Positions 1-7,296 of a stretch of DNA of 64,000 nucleotides are shown one piece after another. This stretch comes from Minwuia thermotolerans (GTDB taxonomy: Bacteria; Pseudomonadota; Alphaproteobacteria; Minwuiales; Minwuiaceae): the NCBI RefSeq assembly GCF_002924445.1, contig NZ_PIGG01000040.1, positions 1 through 64,000 on the forward strand, read 5' to 3'. Under the pieces are notes generated by a model. That model did not search any database. It was not told where the DNA came from and saw only the letters and a list, made by a program, of their open reading frames with translations. A program made the position numbers and the translations under genes. The stretch's first letter is position 1; each line of letters opens with the position of its first letter.

Positions 1-183
1 CGGCTCAGCAAGCGTCGCCTGAAGCGCGGCGTGTTCCATTCGCTGGTCGACCTGCAGGCCGCCATCAATCGCTTCGTCGCCGAGCACAACCAGGAGCCCA
101 GGCCGTTCGTCTGGACCGCCGATCCCGACAGGATCATCGAAGCCGTCAAACGCGGGCACCAAGAGTTAGATTCGCTCCACTAG
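1..183 (+). CDS. IS630-type transposase, C-terminal end (partial)
   Basis: The reading frame is open from the first base and ends in TAG at 181-183, giving the last 60 residues of a protein whose start lies left of the window. The end of the chain ([18 protein letters not shown]) is the usual C-terminus of IS630-family DDE transposases, where the phrase W-T-x-D-P-x-x-I is very common. The stop codon shares bases with the stop of the convergent glutaryl-CoA dehydrogenase gene, so there is no room for the terminal inverted repeat that normally follows an IS630 transposase. I infer a right-truncated, probably immobile copy. Whether the left part is intact cannot be seen. Confidence 0.8.
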   Translation, partial: RLSKRRLKRGVFHSLVDLQAAINRFVAEHNQEPRPFVWTADPDRIIEAVKRGHQELDSLH

Positions 184-1382
184 AAGAACGCCTGGATGCC
201 GGTCTGGGCGCGGCCCAGGATCAGCGCGTGGACGTCGTGCGTGCCCTCATAGGTGTTCACGGTCTCCAGATTGATGGCGTGGCGCAGCACGTGATATTCC
301 TCGTGGATACCGTTGCCGCCGTGCATGTCGCGGGCCATGCGCGCGATATCGAGCGCCTTGCCGCAGGAATTGCGCTTGATGAGGGAGATCGTCTCCGGCG
401 GGCAGCGGCCTTCGTCCTTCATCCGGCCGGCGGCGAGACAGGCCTGCAGGCCGATGGAAATCTCCGTCTGCATGTCCGCCAGCTTCTTCTGGACCAGCTG
501 GTTGGCCGCCAGCGGGCGGTCGAACTGCTTGCGGTCGAGGACGTATTCCCGCGCCCGATGCCAGCAGAACTCGGCCGCTCCGAGCGCACCCCAGGCGATG
601 CCGTAACGGGCGTTGTTGAGGCAGCTGAACGGCCCGCGCAGGCCCTGCACGTGGGGCAGCAGGTTCTCCTCGGGCACGAAGACGTTGTCCATGGCGATCT
701 CGCCGGTGATCGACGCCCGGAGCGAGAGCTTGCCCTGGATCTTCGGCGCCGTGAGACCTTCCATGCCCTTCTCGAGCACGAAGCCGCGGATCTTGTCGTC
801 GTCGGTCTTGGCCCAGACGACGAAGACGTCGGCGATCGGCGCGTTGGAGATCCACATCTTGGAGCCGCTGACGCGGTAGCCGCCGTCCACGGACTTCGCC
901 CGGGTCTTCATGCCGCCGGGATCGGAGCCGTGATCGGGCTCGGTCAGGCCGAAACAGCCGACCCACTCGCCGCTCGCCAGCTTCGGAAGGTACTTCTCGC
1001 GCTGGGCCTCGGTGCCGAAGGCGTGGATCGGATGCATCACCAGCGAGGACTGCACGCTCATCATCGAGCGGTAGCCGGAATCGATGGCCTCGATCTCGCG
1101 CGCGATCAGGCCGTAGGTGGTGTAGTTGGTGCCGGCGCAGCCATAGCCGTCGATGGTGGAGCCGAGCAGGCCCAGTTCGCCCATCTCGTTGAAGATCGCG
1201 CGGTCGGTCTTCTCCTCGCGGAAGGCCTCGATGACCCGCGGCAGCAGCTTCTCGCGGGCGTATTTCCGCGCCATGTCGCGGACCATCACCTCGTCTTCGG
1301 TAAGCTGCCCGTCCAGGTCGAAGGGATCCTCCCAGTTGAAGCTCGCCTCGGGCTTCCGGGTCGGCGTGGTGTCCGCGTTCAT
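180..1382 (-). CDS. gcdH: Glutaryl-CoA dehydrogenase
   Basis: 400-residue acyl-CoA dehydrogenase that oxidatively decarboxylates glutaryl-CoA to crotonyl-CoA in lysine/tryptophan breakdown, using FAD and passing electrons to ETF. It has the subgroup marks: [18 protein letters not shown] with the substrate-binding Arg, and [20 protein letters not shown] with the catalytic Glu in YEGT. Length matches the mature enzyme. The ATG at 1382 is preceded by GGGAG about 8 bases upstream. A longer frame upstream is only open shadow sequence. It lies 26 bases behind the RidA-like gene on the same strand, so the two are probably co-transcribed. Its stop overlaps the transposase stop from the other strand, yet the C-terminus looks complete. 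Confidence 0.93.
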   Translation of the reverse strand: MNADTTPTRKPEASFNWEDPFDLDGQLTEDEVMVRDMARKYAREKLLPRVIEAFREEKTDRAIFNEMGELGLLGSTIDGYGCAGTNYTTYGLIAREIEAIDSGYRSMMSVQSSLVMHPIHAFGTEAQREKYLPKLASGEWVGCFGLTEPDHGSDPGGMKTRAKSVDGGYRVSGSKMWISNAPIADVFVVWAKTDDDKIRGFVLEKGMEGLTAPKIQGKLSLRASITGEIAMDNVFVPEENLLPHVQGLRGPFSCLNNARYGIAWGALGAAEFCWHRAREYVLDRKQFDRPLAANQLVQKKLADMQTEISIGLQACLAAGRMKDEGRCPPETISLIKRNSCGKALDIARMARDMHGGNGIHEEYHVLRHAINLETVNTYEGTHDVHALILGRAQTGIQAFF

Positions 1383-1408
1383 GTCATTCACTCCCGTCCG
1401 GGCCGTCC

Positions 1409-1804
1409 TCAGTCGGGGACGACCGCCGTTGTCTCGATCTCGATCTTCGCGCGGTCCTCGACCAGCGCCGTGACTTCCACCACCGCCATGGCGGGGAAGT
1501 TGCGGCCGAAGACGTCCCGGAAGGCCTGGCCGACCTCCCGGGCATTGTCGAGATATTCGCGCTTGTCGGTGACGTACCAGGTCTGGCGCGCCATGTGCTC
1601 GGGCGACGCGCCGCCTTCGCTGAGCACCGCCAGCGTGTTCTCGAAGGCCTGACGGGCCTGGCCCGCGAAGTCGTCGGTCTCGAAGACCCCTTCGGGCGTC
1701 CAGCCGATCTGGCCGGCGACGAAGACCATCGTCCCGCGCGCGGCCACGCCATTGGCGTAACCCTTGGGCCGGGGCCATCCCGGCGGCTGCAGCAACCTGT
1801 TCAT
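1409..1804 (-). CDS. RidA/YjgF family protein
   Basis: 131-residue single-domain Rid protein. The family forms trimers, and the RidA branch hydrolyses reactive enamine/imine intermediates. Seen here are [16 protein letters not shown], the central [18 protein letters not shown] and the closing [22 protein letters not shown]. In true RidA the strand VEVARLP carries the catalytic Arg. Here the matching stretch is VEVTALV, with Ala at that place, so classical imine deaminase activity is doubtful and another Rid subfamily is likely. It is followed on the same strand by gcdH, suggesting a link to acyl-CoA or amino-acid catabolism. The ATG at 1804 is the only sensible start. Confidence 0.85.
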   Translation of the reverse strand: MNRLLQPPGWPRPKGYANGVAARGTMVFVAGQIGWTPEGVFETDDFAGQARQAFENTLAVLSEGGASPEHMARQTWYVTDKREYLDNAREVGQAFRDVFGRNFPAMAVVEVTALVEDRAKIEIETTAVVPD

Positions 1805-1849
1805 GGGCTGGTTTTAGCCTCTGCCGCCCGGGGCGGCAAACGGCTTCGC

Positions 1850-2188
1850 TCAGGCGGAGCGCTGGGCCAGTTCCGACAGCGTCAGCGCCAGGCGTTCGCC
1901 CTCGTGGGCGTCGACGAACTGCAGGCCCGTGCCCTGCTTGCGATGGCCGGCAACCCGGGCCATGACGCCGTGGGCGACATCGCCGATGTCGAGCGCCAGT
2001 TCGCCGCCGGGCGCCACGTGCGCCTGCGCCGGCGCGATCAGCATGCCGCCTGTCGAGATGTTGATCGCCATCGCTTCCGTGACACGGCCTTCCCGGTCCC
2101 GGATCCTTACCGGCATCCGGATGGGGAAACGGGGTGCGGCGCGCCGCTCGCTGAAGCGCAGGACGCCCTGCGCGCTCATCTGGTTCAT
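1850..2188 (-). CDS. PilZ domain protein
   Basis: Small protein of about 112 residues that is essentially one PilZ domain, the usual cyclic-di-GMP receptor fold. The RxxxR-type motif is seen in [16 protein letters not shown] and the D/NxSxxG motif in [13 protein letters not shown], so the ligand-binding set appears intact. I use the ATG at 2188. A second ATG at 2179 and a TTG at 2221 are in frame, and none has a strong ribosome binding site. It stands alone, 45 bases upstream of the RidA-like gene on the same strand. The diguanylate cyclase at 37.8 kb could belong to the same signalling network, but nothing local ties it to a target. Confidence 0.82.
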   Translation of the reverse strand: MNQMSAQGVLRFSERRAAPRFPIRMPVRIRDREGRVTEAMAINISTGGMLIAPAQAHVAPGGELALDIGDVAHGVMARVAGHRKQGTGLQFVDAHEGERLALTLSELAQRSA

Positions 2189-2311
2189 GTCGGGTGAGGC
2201 CTTCGCATTCGACCGTGGCAACCAATTACCTACGGTAGCGTGCGCAGGGTTAACGAACTCTCAACGCTCGGCGGAGCCCCGCCGCAGGTGTGACGGCAAC
2301 CACACGGCGCC

Positions 2312-2333
2312 CGACCGCCCCGGCTGGCGGTCG
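2312..2333 (-). terminator. Stem-loop downstream of the diiron protein gene
   Basis: Perfect 8-bp inverted repeat CGACCGCC/GGCGGTCG with a 6-base loop, 28 bases beyond the stop of the ferritin-like gene. There is no T-run, so it is at most a weak terminator or an mRNA-end structure. The remaining sequence between 2189 and 2360 shows no gene. Confidence 0.35.
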
Positions 2334-2360
2334 TCCCAGTAGGGCATTGGCTGGCGGGCG

Positions 2361-3443
2361 CTACTCCGCCGCCGCAATCTGGCCGCTGACGCCGTCCCTG
2401 ACGAACTGCTTCGCGTCGAAGTCCTCGGCCACCTTGTTGTCAGCGTCGAGCAGCGCCTCGGCGTCGATCTCGGAGAACTGGATCACGCCCATGTCCTGAT
2501 AGGCCTTGCGCACGCGCTCGCCCCACAGGCCGATGTCCTTGACTGTCGGAACGATGCGGGTGAACAGCCGCTGGCGGAACTGTGCCATCACCTCGCTGGT
2601 GCCGACGGCGTCGGCGATCTGTTCCCGGGAGAAGCCCAGGTTCTCCCAGACCTCGATCTGGTTGAAGCGGTCGCGCATGTGGTAGCAGGCCTCGACCACG
2701 AACTCCTCCCGCTCGTCGCGCTCGGCCTCGGTCAGTTCCGGATAGAAATCGCGCAGCGCCAGCCGGCCGAAGGCGACGTGGCGCGCCTCGTCCTGCATGA
2801 CATAGGCGTTGACGGCCTGGACGAGATCGTTGCCGGAATGGTCGCGCTGACGCTGGAAGGCGGCGAGCGCCAGCCCCTCGATCAGGATCTGCATGGTCAG
2901 ATAGGTCATGTCCCAGCGGCGGTCGCTCAGCCCCTGCTCCAGCAGGGACTTCAGCCCCGGCGTGATGGGATAGGCCAGCTGAACCTTCTCGTGCAGCAGG
3001 CGCGAGAACGCCTCCACGTGGCGGGCCTCGTCCATCACCTGGGTGGCGGCGTAGAACTTGGAATCGGCGTCCGGCACCGTGGCGACGATCTTGGATGTGG
3101 CGATCAGCGCGCCCTGCTCGCCGTGCAGGAACTGGCTGAGGGTCGCGCCCTGGAGATGGCGGCGCAGCTCGGCGCGCTCGTTCTCGTTCATCTTGTTCCA
3201 GGCGTCGGTGCCATAGATCGGGATCTGCTCGTCGGGCAGCGCCATCGGATTGGCCCAGTCGACCTCCTGGGTCCAGTCGATCCGCTCCGCGGCGTCCCAT
3301 TGCTGCTTCTTGCCCTTGTCGTAGAGCGCCAGCAGGGCGGCGCGTTCGTCATCGTACTCCCAAGTGAAACTGATCTCGGTCGCGCCGTCGAACTCCCAGC
3401 CCGTCTGCTCGACCGGCATCGCGTAAAGGTGTTGGGTCGCCAT
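2361..3443 (-). CDS. Ferritin-like diiron protein (R2/AurF-type fold)
   Basis: 360 residues. Two DEARH motifs give Glu139/His142 and Glu219/His222. Together with Glu109 (HGEQGAL) and Glu189 (LIEGLAL) they form the six-ligand carboxylate-bridged diiron set of R2-like/AurF-like ferritin-superfamily oxidases. The substrate is unknown, and the protein is not a normal class I R2 because no radical-tyrosine context or R1 partner is nearby. The chromosome also carries a class II nrdJ. The start at 3443 is chosen for the strong GGGAGGA 6 bases upstream; an ATG further out at 3476 lacks one. A TTGACC -35-like element and the palindrome at 3507-3519 lie just upstream, suggesting repressor control. Confidence 0.75.
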   Translation of the reverse strand: MATQHLYAMPVEQTGWEFDGATEISFTWEYDDERAALLALYDKGKKQQWDAAERIDWTQEVDWANPMALPDEQIPIYGTDAWNKMNENERAELRRHLQGATLSQFLHGEQGALIATSKIVATVPDADSKFYAATQVMDEARHVEAFSRLLHEKVQLAYPITPGLKSLLEQGLSDRRWDMTYLTMQILIEGLALAAFQRQRDHSGNDLVQAVNAYVMQDEARHVAFGRLALRDFYPELTEAERDEREEFVVEACYHMRDRFNQIEVWENLGFSREQIADAVGTSEVMAQFRQRLFTRIVPTVKDIGLWGERVRKAYQDMGVIQFSEIDAEALLDADNKVAEDFDAKQFVRDGVSGQIAAAE

Positions 3444-3506
3444 CCGTTTCCTCCCGGCCATGGCATGCATTCGCATTCTTGTTCGAATGGCAGTCTGTTA
3501 CCTAAA

Positions 3507-3519
3507 TGACCGCCGGTCA
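3507..3519. promoter_or_regulatory. Operator-like palindrome TGACCGCCGGTCA
   Basis: Perfect 5-bp half sites TGACC/GGTCA around a 3-base centre, in the divergent region between the diiron-protein gene and the pseudokinase gene. One half site forms part of a minus-strand TTGACC (3515-3520) that could be the -35 element for the diiron-protein gene. The form resembles sites bound by TetR-family repressors. No regulator gene is adjacent, so the identity of the binder is inference. Confidence 0.5.
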
Positions 3520-3547
3520 ACAATCGCGGGCTTAACGCTTCCTTCAG

Positions 3548-3576
3548 GACAATATTGTCGAATACAGGCGGTATTC
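3548..3576. promoter_or_regulatory. Two abutting palindromes before the pseudokinase gene
   Basis: GACAATATTGTC (3548-3559) is a perfect 12-base palindrome. It is followed without a gap by GAATAC-AGGCG-GTATTC (3560-3576), a 6-bp inverted repeat. The pair ends 19 bases before the GTG start of the next gene. It is locally AT-rich in very GC-rich surroundings. It may be a tandem operator or an mRNA hairpin near the ribosome binding site. Confidence 0.45.
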
Positions 3577-3595
3577 CTGGACAAGTGACGGCGCC

Positions 3596-5626
3596 GTGTC
3601 GGGAAAGAAGCACACACAGAACGCACCCTATATCGACGACGGACGGGGCCTGATCCTGGGCGACCGTTTCCGCCTCGACGTCGGCAGCGCGTTGCCGCAT
3701 CTGTCCCTGCCCGGCGCCGACGCGGTGGCCGTCACCGACCAGCTCAGCGGCGCCGACGAATACTACGCCCTGCTCTGCAAGCCCGGGGTCCATGTCCGTC
3801 AGTCCGCCGCCGACACACTGATGACCAAGGAGCCGCGCAACATGCGGCTGCCCCAGGCGTCCGGCACGGTGATGCTGAACGACGGGCGTCACTTCTTCGC
3901 CATCGTCTTCGACCGGCGCAATGCCGTCCCCATCCTGTCGCGCTATCCCCGGAGCGGCGTGCCGGAAAAGGACCTGATCCAGACCGTCCTGCCCGCGGTA
4001 ATCGGCGCCATGGTCGACATGAAGGCCCGTGCGGTGCTGCACCGCGCGATCCGCCACGACACCATCCTGGTCGACCGCGGAGGCGACGTCATCCTGGACC
4101 AGTGCGTGGTGAACCTGCCGGGCGAGCAGCAGCCCATGGTCTACGAGCCGATCTCCTCCGCGCTGGCGACCGAAGGCGCCCGCGGCGAAGGCGTCGCGGC
4201 CGACGATTGCTACGCGCTGGGCGTCGCGGCGCTGCATCTGCTGACCGGCGAGATGCCTTGCAAGGGCATGAGCGCGCAGGAGATCCTGTCCACGAAGGTG
4301 ACGCGCGGATCCTACGAATGCCTGCTCCAGCGCCGCAAGTTCGCGGCGGCGCTGCAGTCGCTGTTCGCCGGCACGCTGACCGACGAGGCGATCATGCGAT
4401 GGTCCAGTGAGGAACTGAAGAGCTGGGCCGCCGGCAGCTGGGACGCGCCGCGCCCGACCATCGGCGGCCGCCGCGCCATCCGCCCCTTCCTGTTCCGCGA
4501 CCGCGACTACTACAGCCCCGAACTGCTTGCCTGGGCGCTCTATACCTATCCCGAGGACGCCATGGCCTGCATCGAGGCCGGGCGGCTGCTGAAATGGACG
4601 CGCAACGTCCTGGACGACAACACCGCCGCCGACCTGATCCAGACGGCGGCCCTCTCCGGCGAAGCGACAAGGGAGGGTCCCGCCGCCGACCGTCACGAGA
4701 TCATCGCCCGCGTGTGCATCGCGCTCGACCCCAACGGGCCGCTGCGTTTCCGCGATGTGGTGGTTACGCCGTCGGGCATTCCGGGCGCGATCTGGACCGC
4801 CTTCCGCAATGGCAACAAGGACCGGATACGGACCCTGAACCAGTTGCTGTCCTCGCCGCTGCTGGAGGAGTGGAGCAACATGGGCTCCCGCGCGGTGCGG
4901 GCGGCCCTGCCCGGCTTCGTCACCAGCACGATCAAGTCGATCATGCGGGAGGAGCAGAAGCGCGGCTACGGCCTGGAACGCGTGCTCTACGAAATGCTGC
5001 CCAGAACGCCCTGCATCGGCGAAAGCGTTCTGGACGCCATCGTGCGTTCGCCGGCGGAGATGATGCTGGCGCTCAACCGCCGCGCCGAGAAGAACCCGCA
5101 GACGGGCCTGGAGATCGGCCGCCACGAGGCCGCCTTCATGGCCGCCCAGGACAAGAACATCGAGAAGGAGGTGCGCGCGCTCGACGCCAGGCACACGACC
5201 AGGACAGCGGAACTGGTCTCACTGGTCGAGTTCTACGCCTCGGTCCAGCGCAGCCACTACCGCCACCCGATGCCCGGCATGACGCGGGCGTTCGTCGCAG
5301 TCCTGGCGCCCGCCGCCTCGGAAATCCGCAGCCGGCTGCGCCGCATGGTGGTGGAGAAGAAGGTCGAAAGCCTTGCCAAGCGCGGCGACATGGCGGCCAT
5401 GCTGGAAGAACTGGACCTCAACCGCACGCTCGAACAGGACCGCGTCGAGTTCGAGCGCGCGAAGGACCGACTGCAGCGGCTGGACAATCTGATCGCCATC
5501 GTCTCCGCCAACGGCCCGGCCCAGGCCATCCTCGCCAAGCGCCGCGGCTACCGCTACGCGCGCCTGCTCAGCATGTCGCTCGCCTTCCTGACTGGGTTCT
5601 ACTTCACCATGATTGAACTGCTGTGA
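3596..5626 (+). CDS. Membrane-anchored protein kinase-like (pseudokinase) protein
   Basis: 676 residues; I do not recognise a named family. Residues about 55-225 read like a degenerate Ser/Thr kinase. EYYALLCKPG has a Lys at 62 where the beta-3 Lys would sit. HRAIRHDTIL (149-158) matches the HRDxKxxN loop, but the catalytic Asp is Ala and the Asn is Thr. ILDQC (166-170) stands at DFG and keeps only the Asp. DDCYALGVAALHLLTGEMP (203-221) matches the helix-F region. A long, mostly helical middle, a charged coiled-coil-like stretch (about 575-640) and one C-terminal hydrophobic helix (about 655-675) follow, suggesting a cytoplasmic protein anchored by its tail. The GTG start has only a weak ribosome site. 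Its stop overlaps the start of the next gene. Confidence 0.6.
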   Translation: MSGKKHTQNAPYIDDGRGLILGDRFRLDVGSALPHLSLPGADAVAVTDQLSGADEYYALLCKPGVHVRQSAADTLMTKEPRNMRLPQASGTVMLNDGRHFFAIVFDRRNAVPILSRYPRSGVPEKDLIQTVLPAVIGAMVDMKARAVLHRAIRHDTILVDRGGDVILDQCVVNLPGEQQPMVYEPISSALATEGARGEGVAADDCYALGVAALHLLTGEMPCKGMSAQEILSTKVTRGSYECLLQRRKFAAALQSLFAGTLTDEAIMRWSSEELKSWAAGSWDAPRPTIGGRRAIRPFLFRDRDYYSPELLAWALYTYPEDAMACIEAGRLLKWTRNVLDDNTAADLIQTAALSGEATREGPAADRHEIIARVCIALDPNGPLRFRDVVVTPSGIPGAIWTAFRNGNKDRIRTLNQLLSSPLLEEWSNMGSRAVRAALPGFVTSTIKSIMREEQKRGYGLERVLYEMLPRTPCIGESVLDAIVRSPAEMMLALNRRAEKNPQTGLEIGRHEAAFMAAQDKNIEKEVRALDARHTTRTAELVSLVEFYASVQRSHYRHPMPGMTRAFVAVLAPAASEIRSRLRRMVVEKKVESLAKRGDMAAMLEELDLNRTLEQDRVEFERAKDRLQRLDNLIAIVSANGPAQAILAKRRGYRYARLLSMSLAFLTGFYFTMIELL

Positions 5627-6162
5627 GCGCCGCGGCCGCCGAAACCGGGGAGAAGACCGGCGCGCGACCCGCCCGCGCCGCCGGCGGGCGTTCCACCATG
5701 GTCATGATCTTCGCCATGGCCGGCCTGCTGATGCCGATCGCGCCCGCCAGCTTCACCGTCGTAGCCGTCTATCTCTCGCCGACATTCATCATGGGCTGCT
5801 TCCGCGGCCTTCAGGCGCCGGGCGCAATCTCCACCGTCGCCGGGTTCAATATTGCCGGCCTGCTGCCGGCGCTCTATCACCTCTGGCACAGCGGTAACGA
5901 CTTCGATACTGCCCTGGCGCTGTTGTTCCACAGCGAATTCCTGGTGATCAACTTCGCCGCCGCCGGGCTCGGCCTGTCGTTGCTGGTGATCGCACCGTTC
6001 ATCGCCCGTACATGGGTCGATATCGCCGGTCAGCGCCTGCTGCGCCGCGCCGAGGCGGAAAGGCGCAAACTGCTCGACGAATGGGGCGAGGCGCTGGAGC
6101 AGCAGAACAAGGAATCCTCGTCCGGCGCCAAGGCATCGGAGAAGGCCGCCGCGCGCGATTGA
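5623..6162 (+). CDS. Three-helix membrane protein, partner of the pseudokinase gene
   Basis: 179 residues, unrecognised. The start is GTG in GTGA, overlapping the upstream stop by 4 bases, so translation is probably coupled. A polar, Ala/Gly-rich N-terminus of about 24 residues is followed by hydrophobic segments near residues 26-52, 66-88 and 105-130. The tail is strongly charged and helical (RRAEAERRKLLDEWGEALEQ) and probably cytoplasmic. Together with the upstream gene it looks like a two-protein membrane complex: a pseudokinase with one C-terminal anchor and a small multi-pass partner. The function is unknown. pgsA follows 46 bases later with its own start region. Confidence 0.6.
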   Translation: MSAAAAETGEKTGARPARAAGGRSTMVMIFAMAGLLMPIAPASFTVVAVYLSPTFIMGCFRGLQAPGAISTVAGFNIAGLLPALYHLWHSGNDFDTALALLFHSEFLVINFAAAGLGLSLLVIAPFIARTWVDIAGQRLLRRAEAERRKLLDEWGEALEQQNKESSSGAKASEKAAARD

Positions 6163-6208
6163 CGCGGAAGCGGTTTCGCAGCGGCCGAACTTGCTCTACC
6201 TATCGGGC

Positions 6209-6790
6209 ATGGCTGAAACAGCGGCAAATGGCGGCTTGCGCCGCCACGTTCCCAACCTGCTGACGGCGACGCGGATCGCGGTGATCCCGCCGCTGGTCGC
6301 CGCCTTCTACCTGCCGGACCCCTGGCGGGCATGGCTGCCGCTCGCGCTGTTCGTCTTCGCCTCGGTCACCGACTGGTTCGACGGCCTGCTGGCGCGCCGC
6401 TGGCAGGCCGGCTCCAAGCTGGGGCAGTTCATGGACCCGATCGCCGACAAGCTGCTGGTCGTCGCCGTGATCCTGATGCTCGCCGCGGACGGCCGGCTGG
6501 AAGGCGTCCACGTCATCCCGGCCATCGCCATATTGTGCCGCGAGATGTTCGTCTCCGGTCTCCGCGAGTTCCTTGCCTTCCGCGGCGCGGAGATGCCCGT
6601 CTCCAACCTGGCCAAGTGGAAGACCGCGACGCAGATGGCCGCGCTCACCATCCTGCTGCTGCCGGCGCCCGAGGCCGGTGCGCCGGGCCTGGTGCTGTTC
6701 TGGATTTCCGCCGCGCTGGCGGTGCAGACCGGCTGGGCCTATGTGGGCGCGGCGCGGCCGCACTTCCGGGAGGAGGAAGACACGCCATGA
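6209..6790 (+). CDS. pgsA: CDP-diacylglycerol-glycerol-3-phosphate phosphatidyltransferase
   Basis: 193-residue integral membrane enzyme making phosphatidylglycerol phosphate from CDP-diacylglycerol and glycerol-3-phosphate, the first committed step to phosphatidylglycerol and cardiolipin. The CDP-alcohol phosphotransferase signature D-x2-D-G-x2-A-R-x8-G-x3-D-x3-D is complete, from DWFDGLLARRW to GQFMDPIADK. Four or more hydrophobic segments fit the family. I take the ATG at 6209; an in-frame TTG at 6191 would add six residues. The stop overlaps the mobB start (ATGA), placing a phospholipid gene at the head of a molybdenum-cofactor operon. Confidence 0.92.
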   Translation: MAETAANGGLRRHVPNLLTATRIAVIPPLVAAFYLPDPWRAWLPLALFVFASVTDWFDGLLARRWQAGSKLGQFMDPIADKLLVVAVILMLAADGRLEGVHVIPAIAILCREMFVSGLREFLAFRGAEMPVSNLAKWKTATQMAALTILLLPAPEAGAPGLVLFWISAALAVQTGWAYVGAARPHFREEEDTP

Positions 6791-7296
6791 AGGTGCTGGG
6801 ACTGGCGGGTTGGAGCGGTTCGGGCAAGACCACGCTGATGGTGGCCCTGATCCCGCTGCTGCGGCGGCGCGGCCTGACCGTCTCCACCATCAAGCATGCC
6901 CATCACCGCTTCGACGTCGACACGCCGGGCAAGGATTCCTGGCGCCACAGGGATGCGGGCGCCAGCGAGGTCATGGTGGCCTCGTCCCAGCGCTTCGCCC
7001 TGATGCACGAACTGCGCGGCGCGTCGGAGCCGACGCTGGACGAACTCCTGGCGCGGATGGCCCCGGTTGATCTGGTTCTGGTCGAAGGCTTCAAACGCGA
7101 GGGGCACAGCAAGATCGAGGTCCATCGCGCCGCCACCGGCAAGCCGCCGCTCTATCCCGACGACCCTGCCATCGTCGCCATCGCTTCGGACATGCCGATC
7201 GAAGCGGGCGAACTGCCCCTTCTGGACCTCAACGACGCCGAGGGCATCGCCGAGTTCGCCGCGCGCTTCGCACGCCGGCCGGGACGGGCCGCATGA
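6787..7296 (+). CDS. mobB: Molybdopterin-guanine dinucleotide biosynthesis protein B
   Basis: 169 residues. The P-loop GWSGSGKTTLM lies near the N-terminus, followed by TIKHAHHRFDVDTPGKDSWR and LVEGFKREGHSKIEVHR, both typical of MobB. MobB is a GTP-binding accessory protein that assists MobA in attaching GMP to Mo-molybdopterin. The start overlaps the pgsA stop by 4 bases and its stop overlaps the moeA start, so it is clearly within one operon. No mobA is seen in the window. Confidence 0.92.
   Translation: MKVLGLAGWSGSGKTTLMVALIPLLRRRGLTVSTIKHAHHRFDVDTPGKDSWRHRDAGASEVMVASSQRFALMHELRGASEPTLDELLARMAPVDLVLVEGFKREGHSKIEVHRAATGKPPLYPDDPAIVAIASDMPIEAGELPLLDLNDAEGIAEFAARFARRPGRAA

Noticed and set aside
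180-2225. Single 681-codon frame covering gcdH and further upstream
   Set aside because: Only the part from 1382 to 180 resembles a protein family. The upstream part is the RidA and PilZ genes read out of frame.
2361-3443. Class I ribonucleotide reductase small subunit (nrdB)
   Set aside because: Diiron ligands match the wider superfamily only. There is no nrdA neighbour, and the genome has nrdJ.
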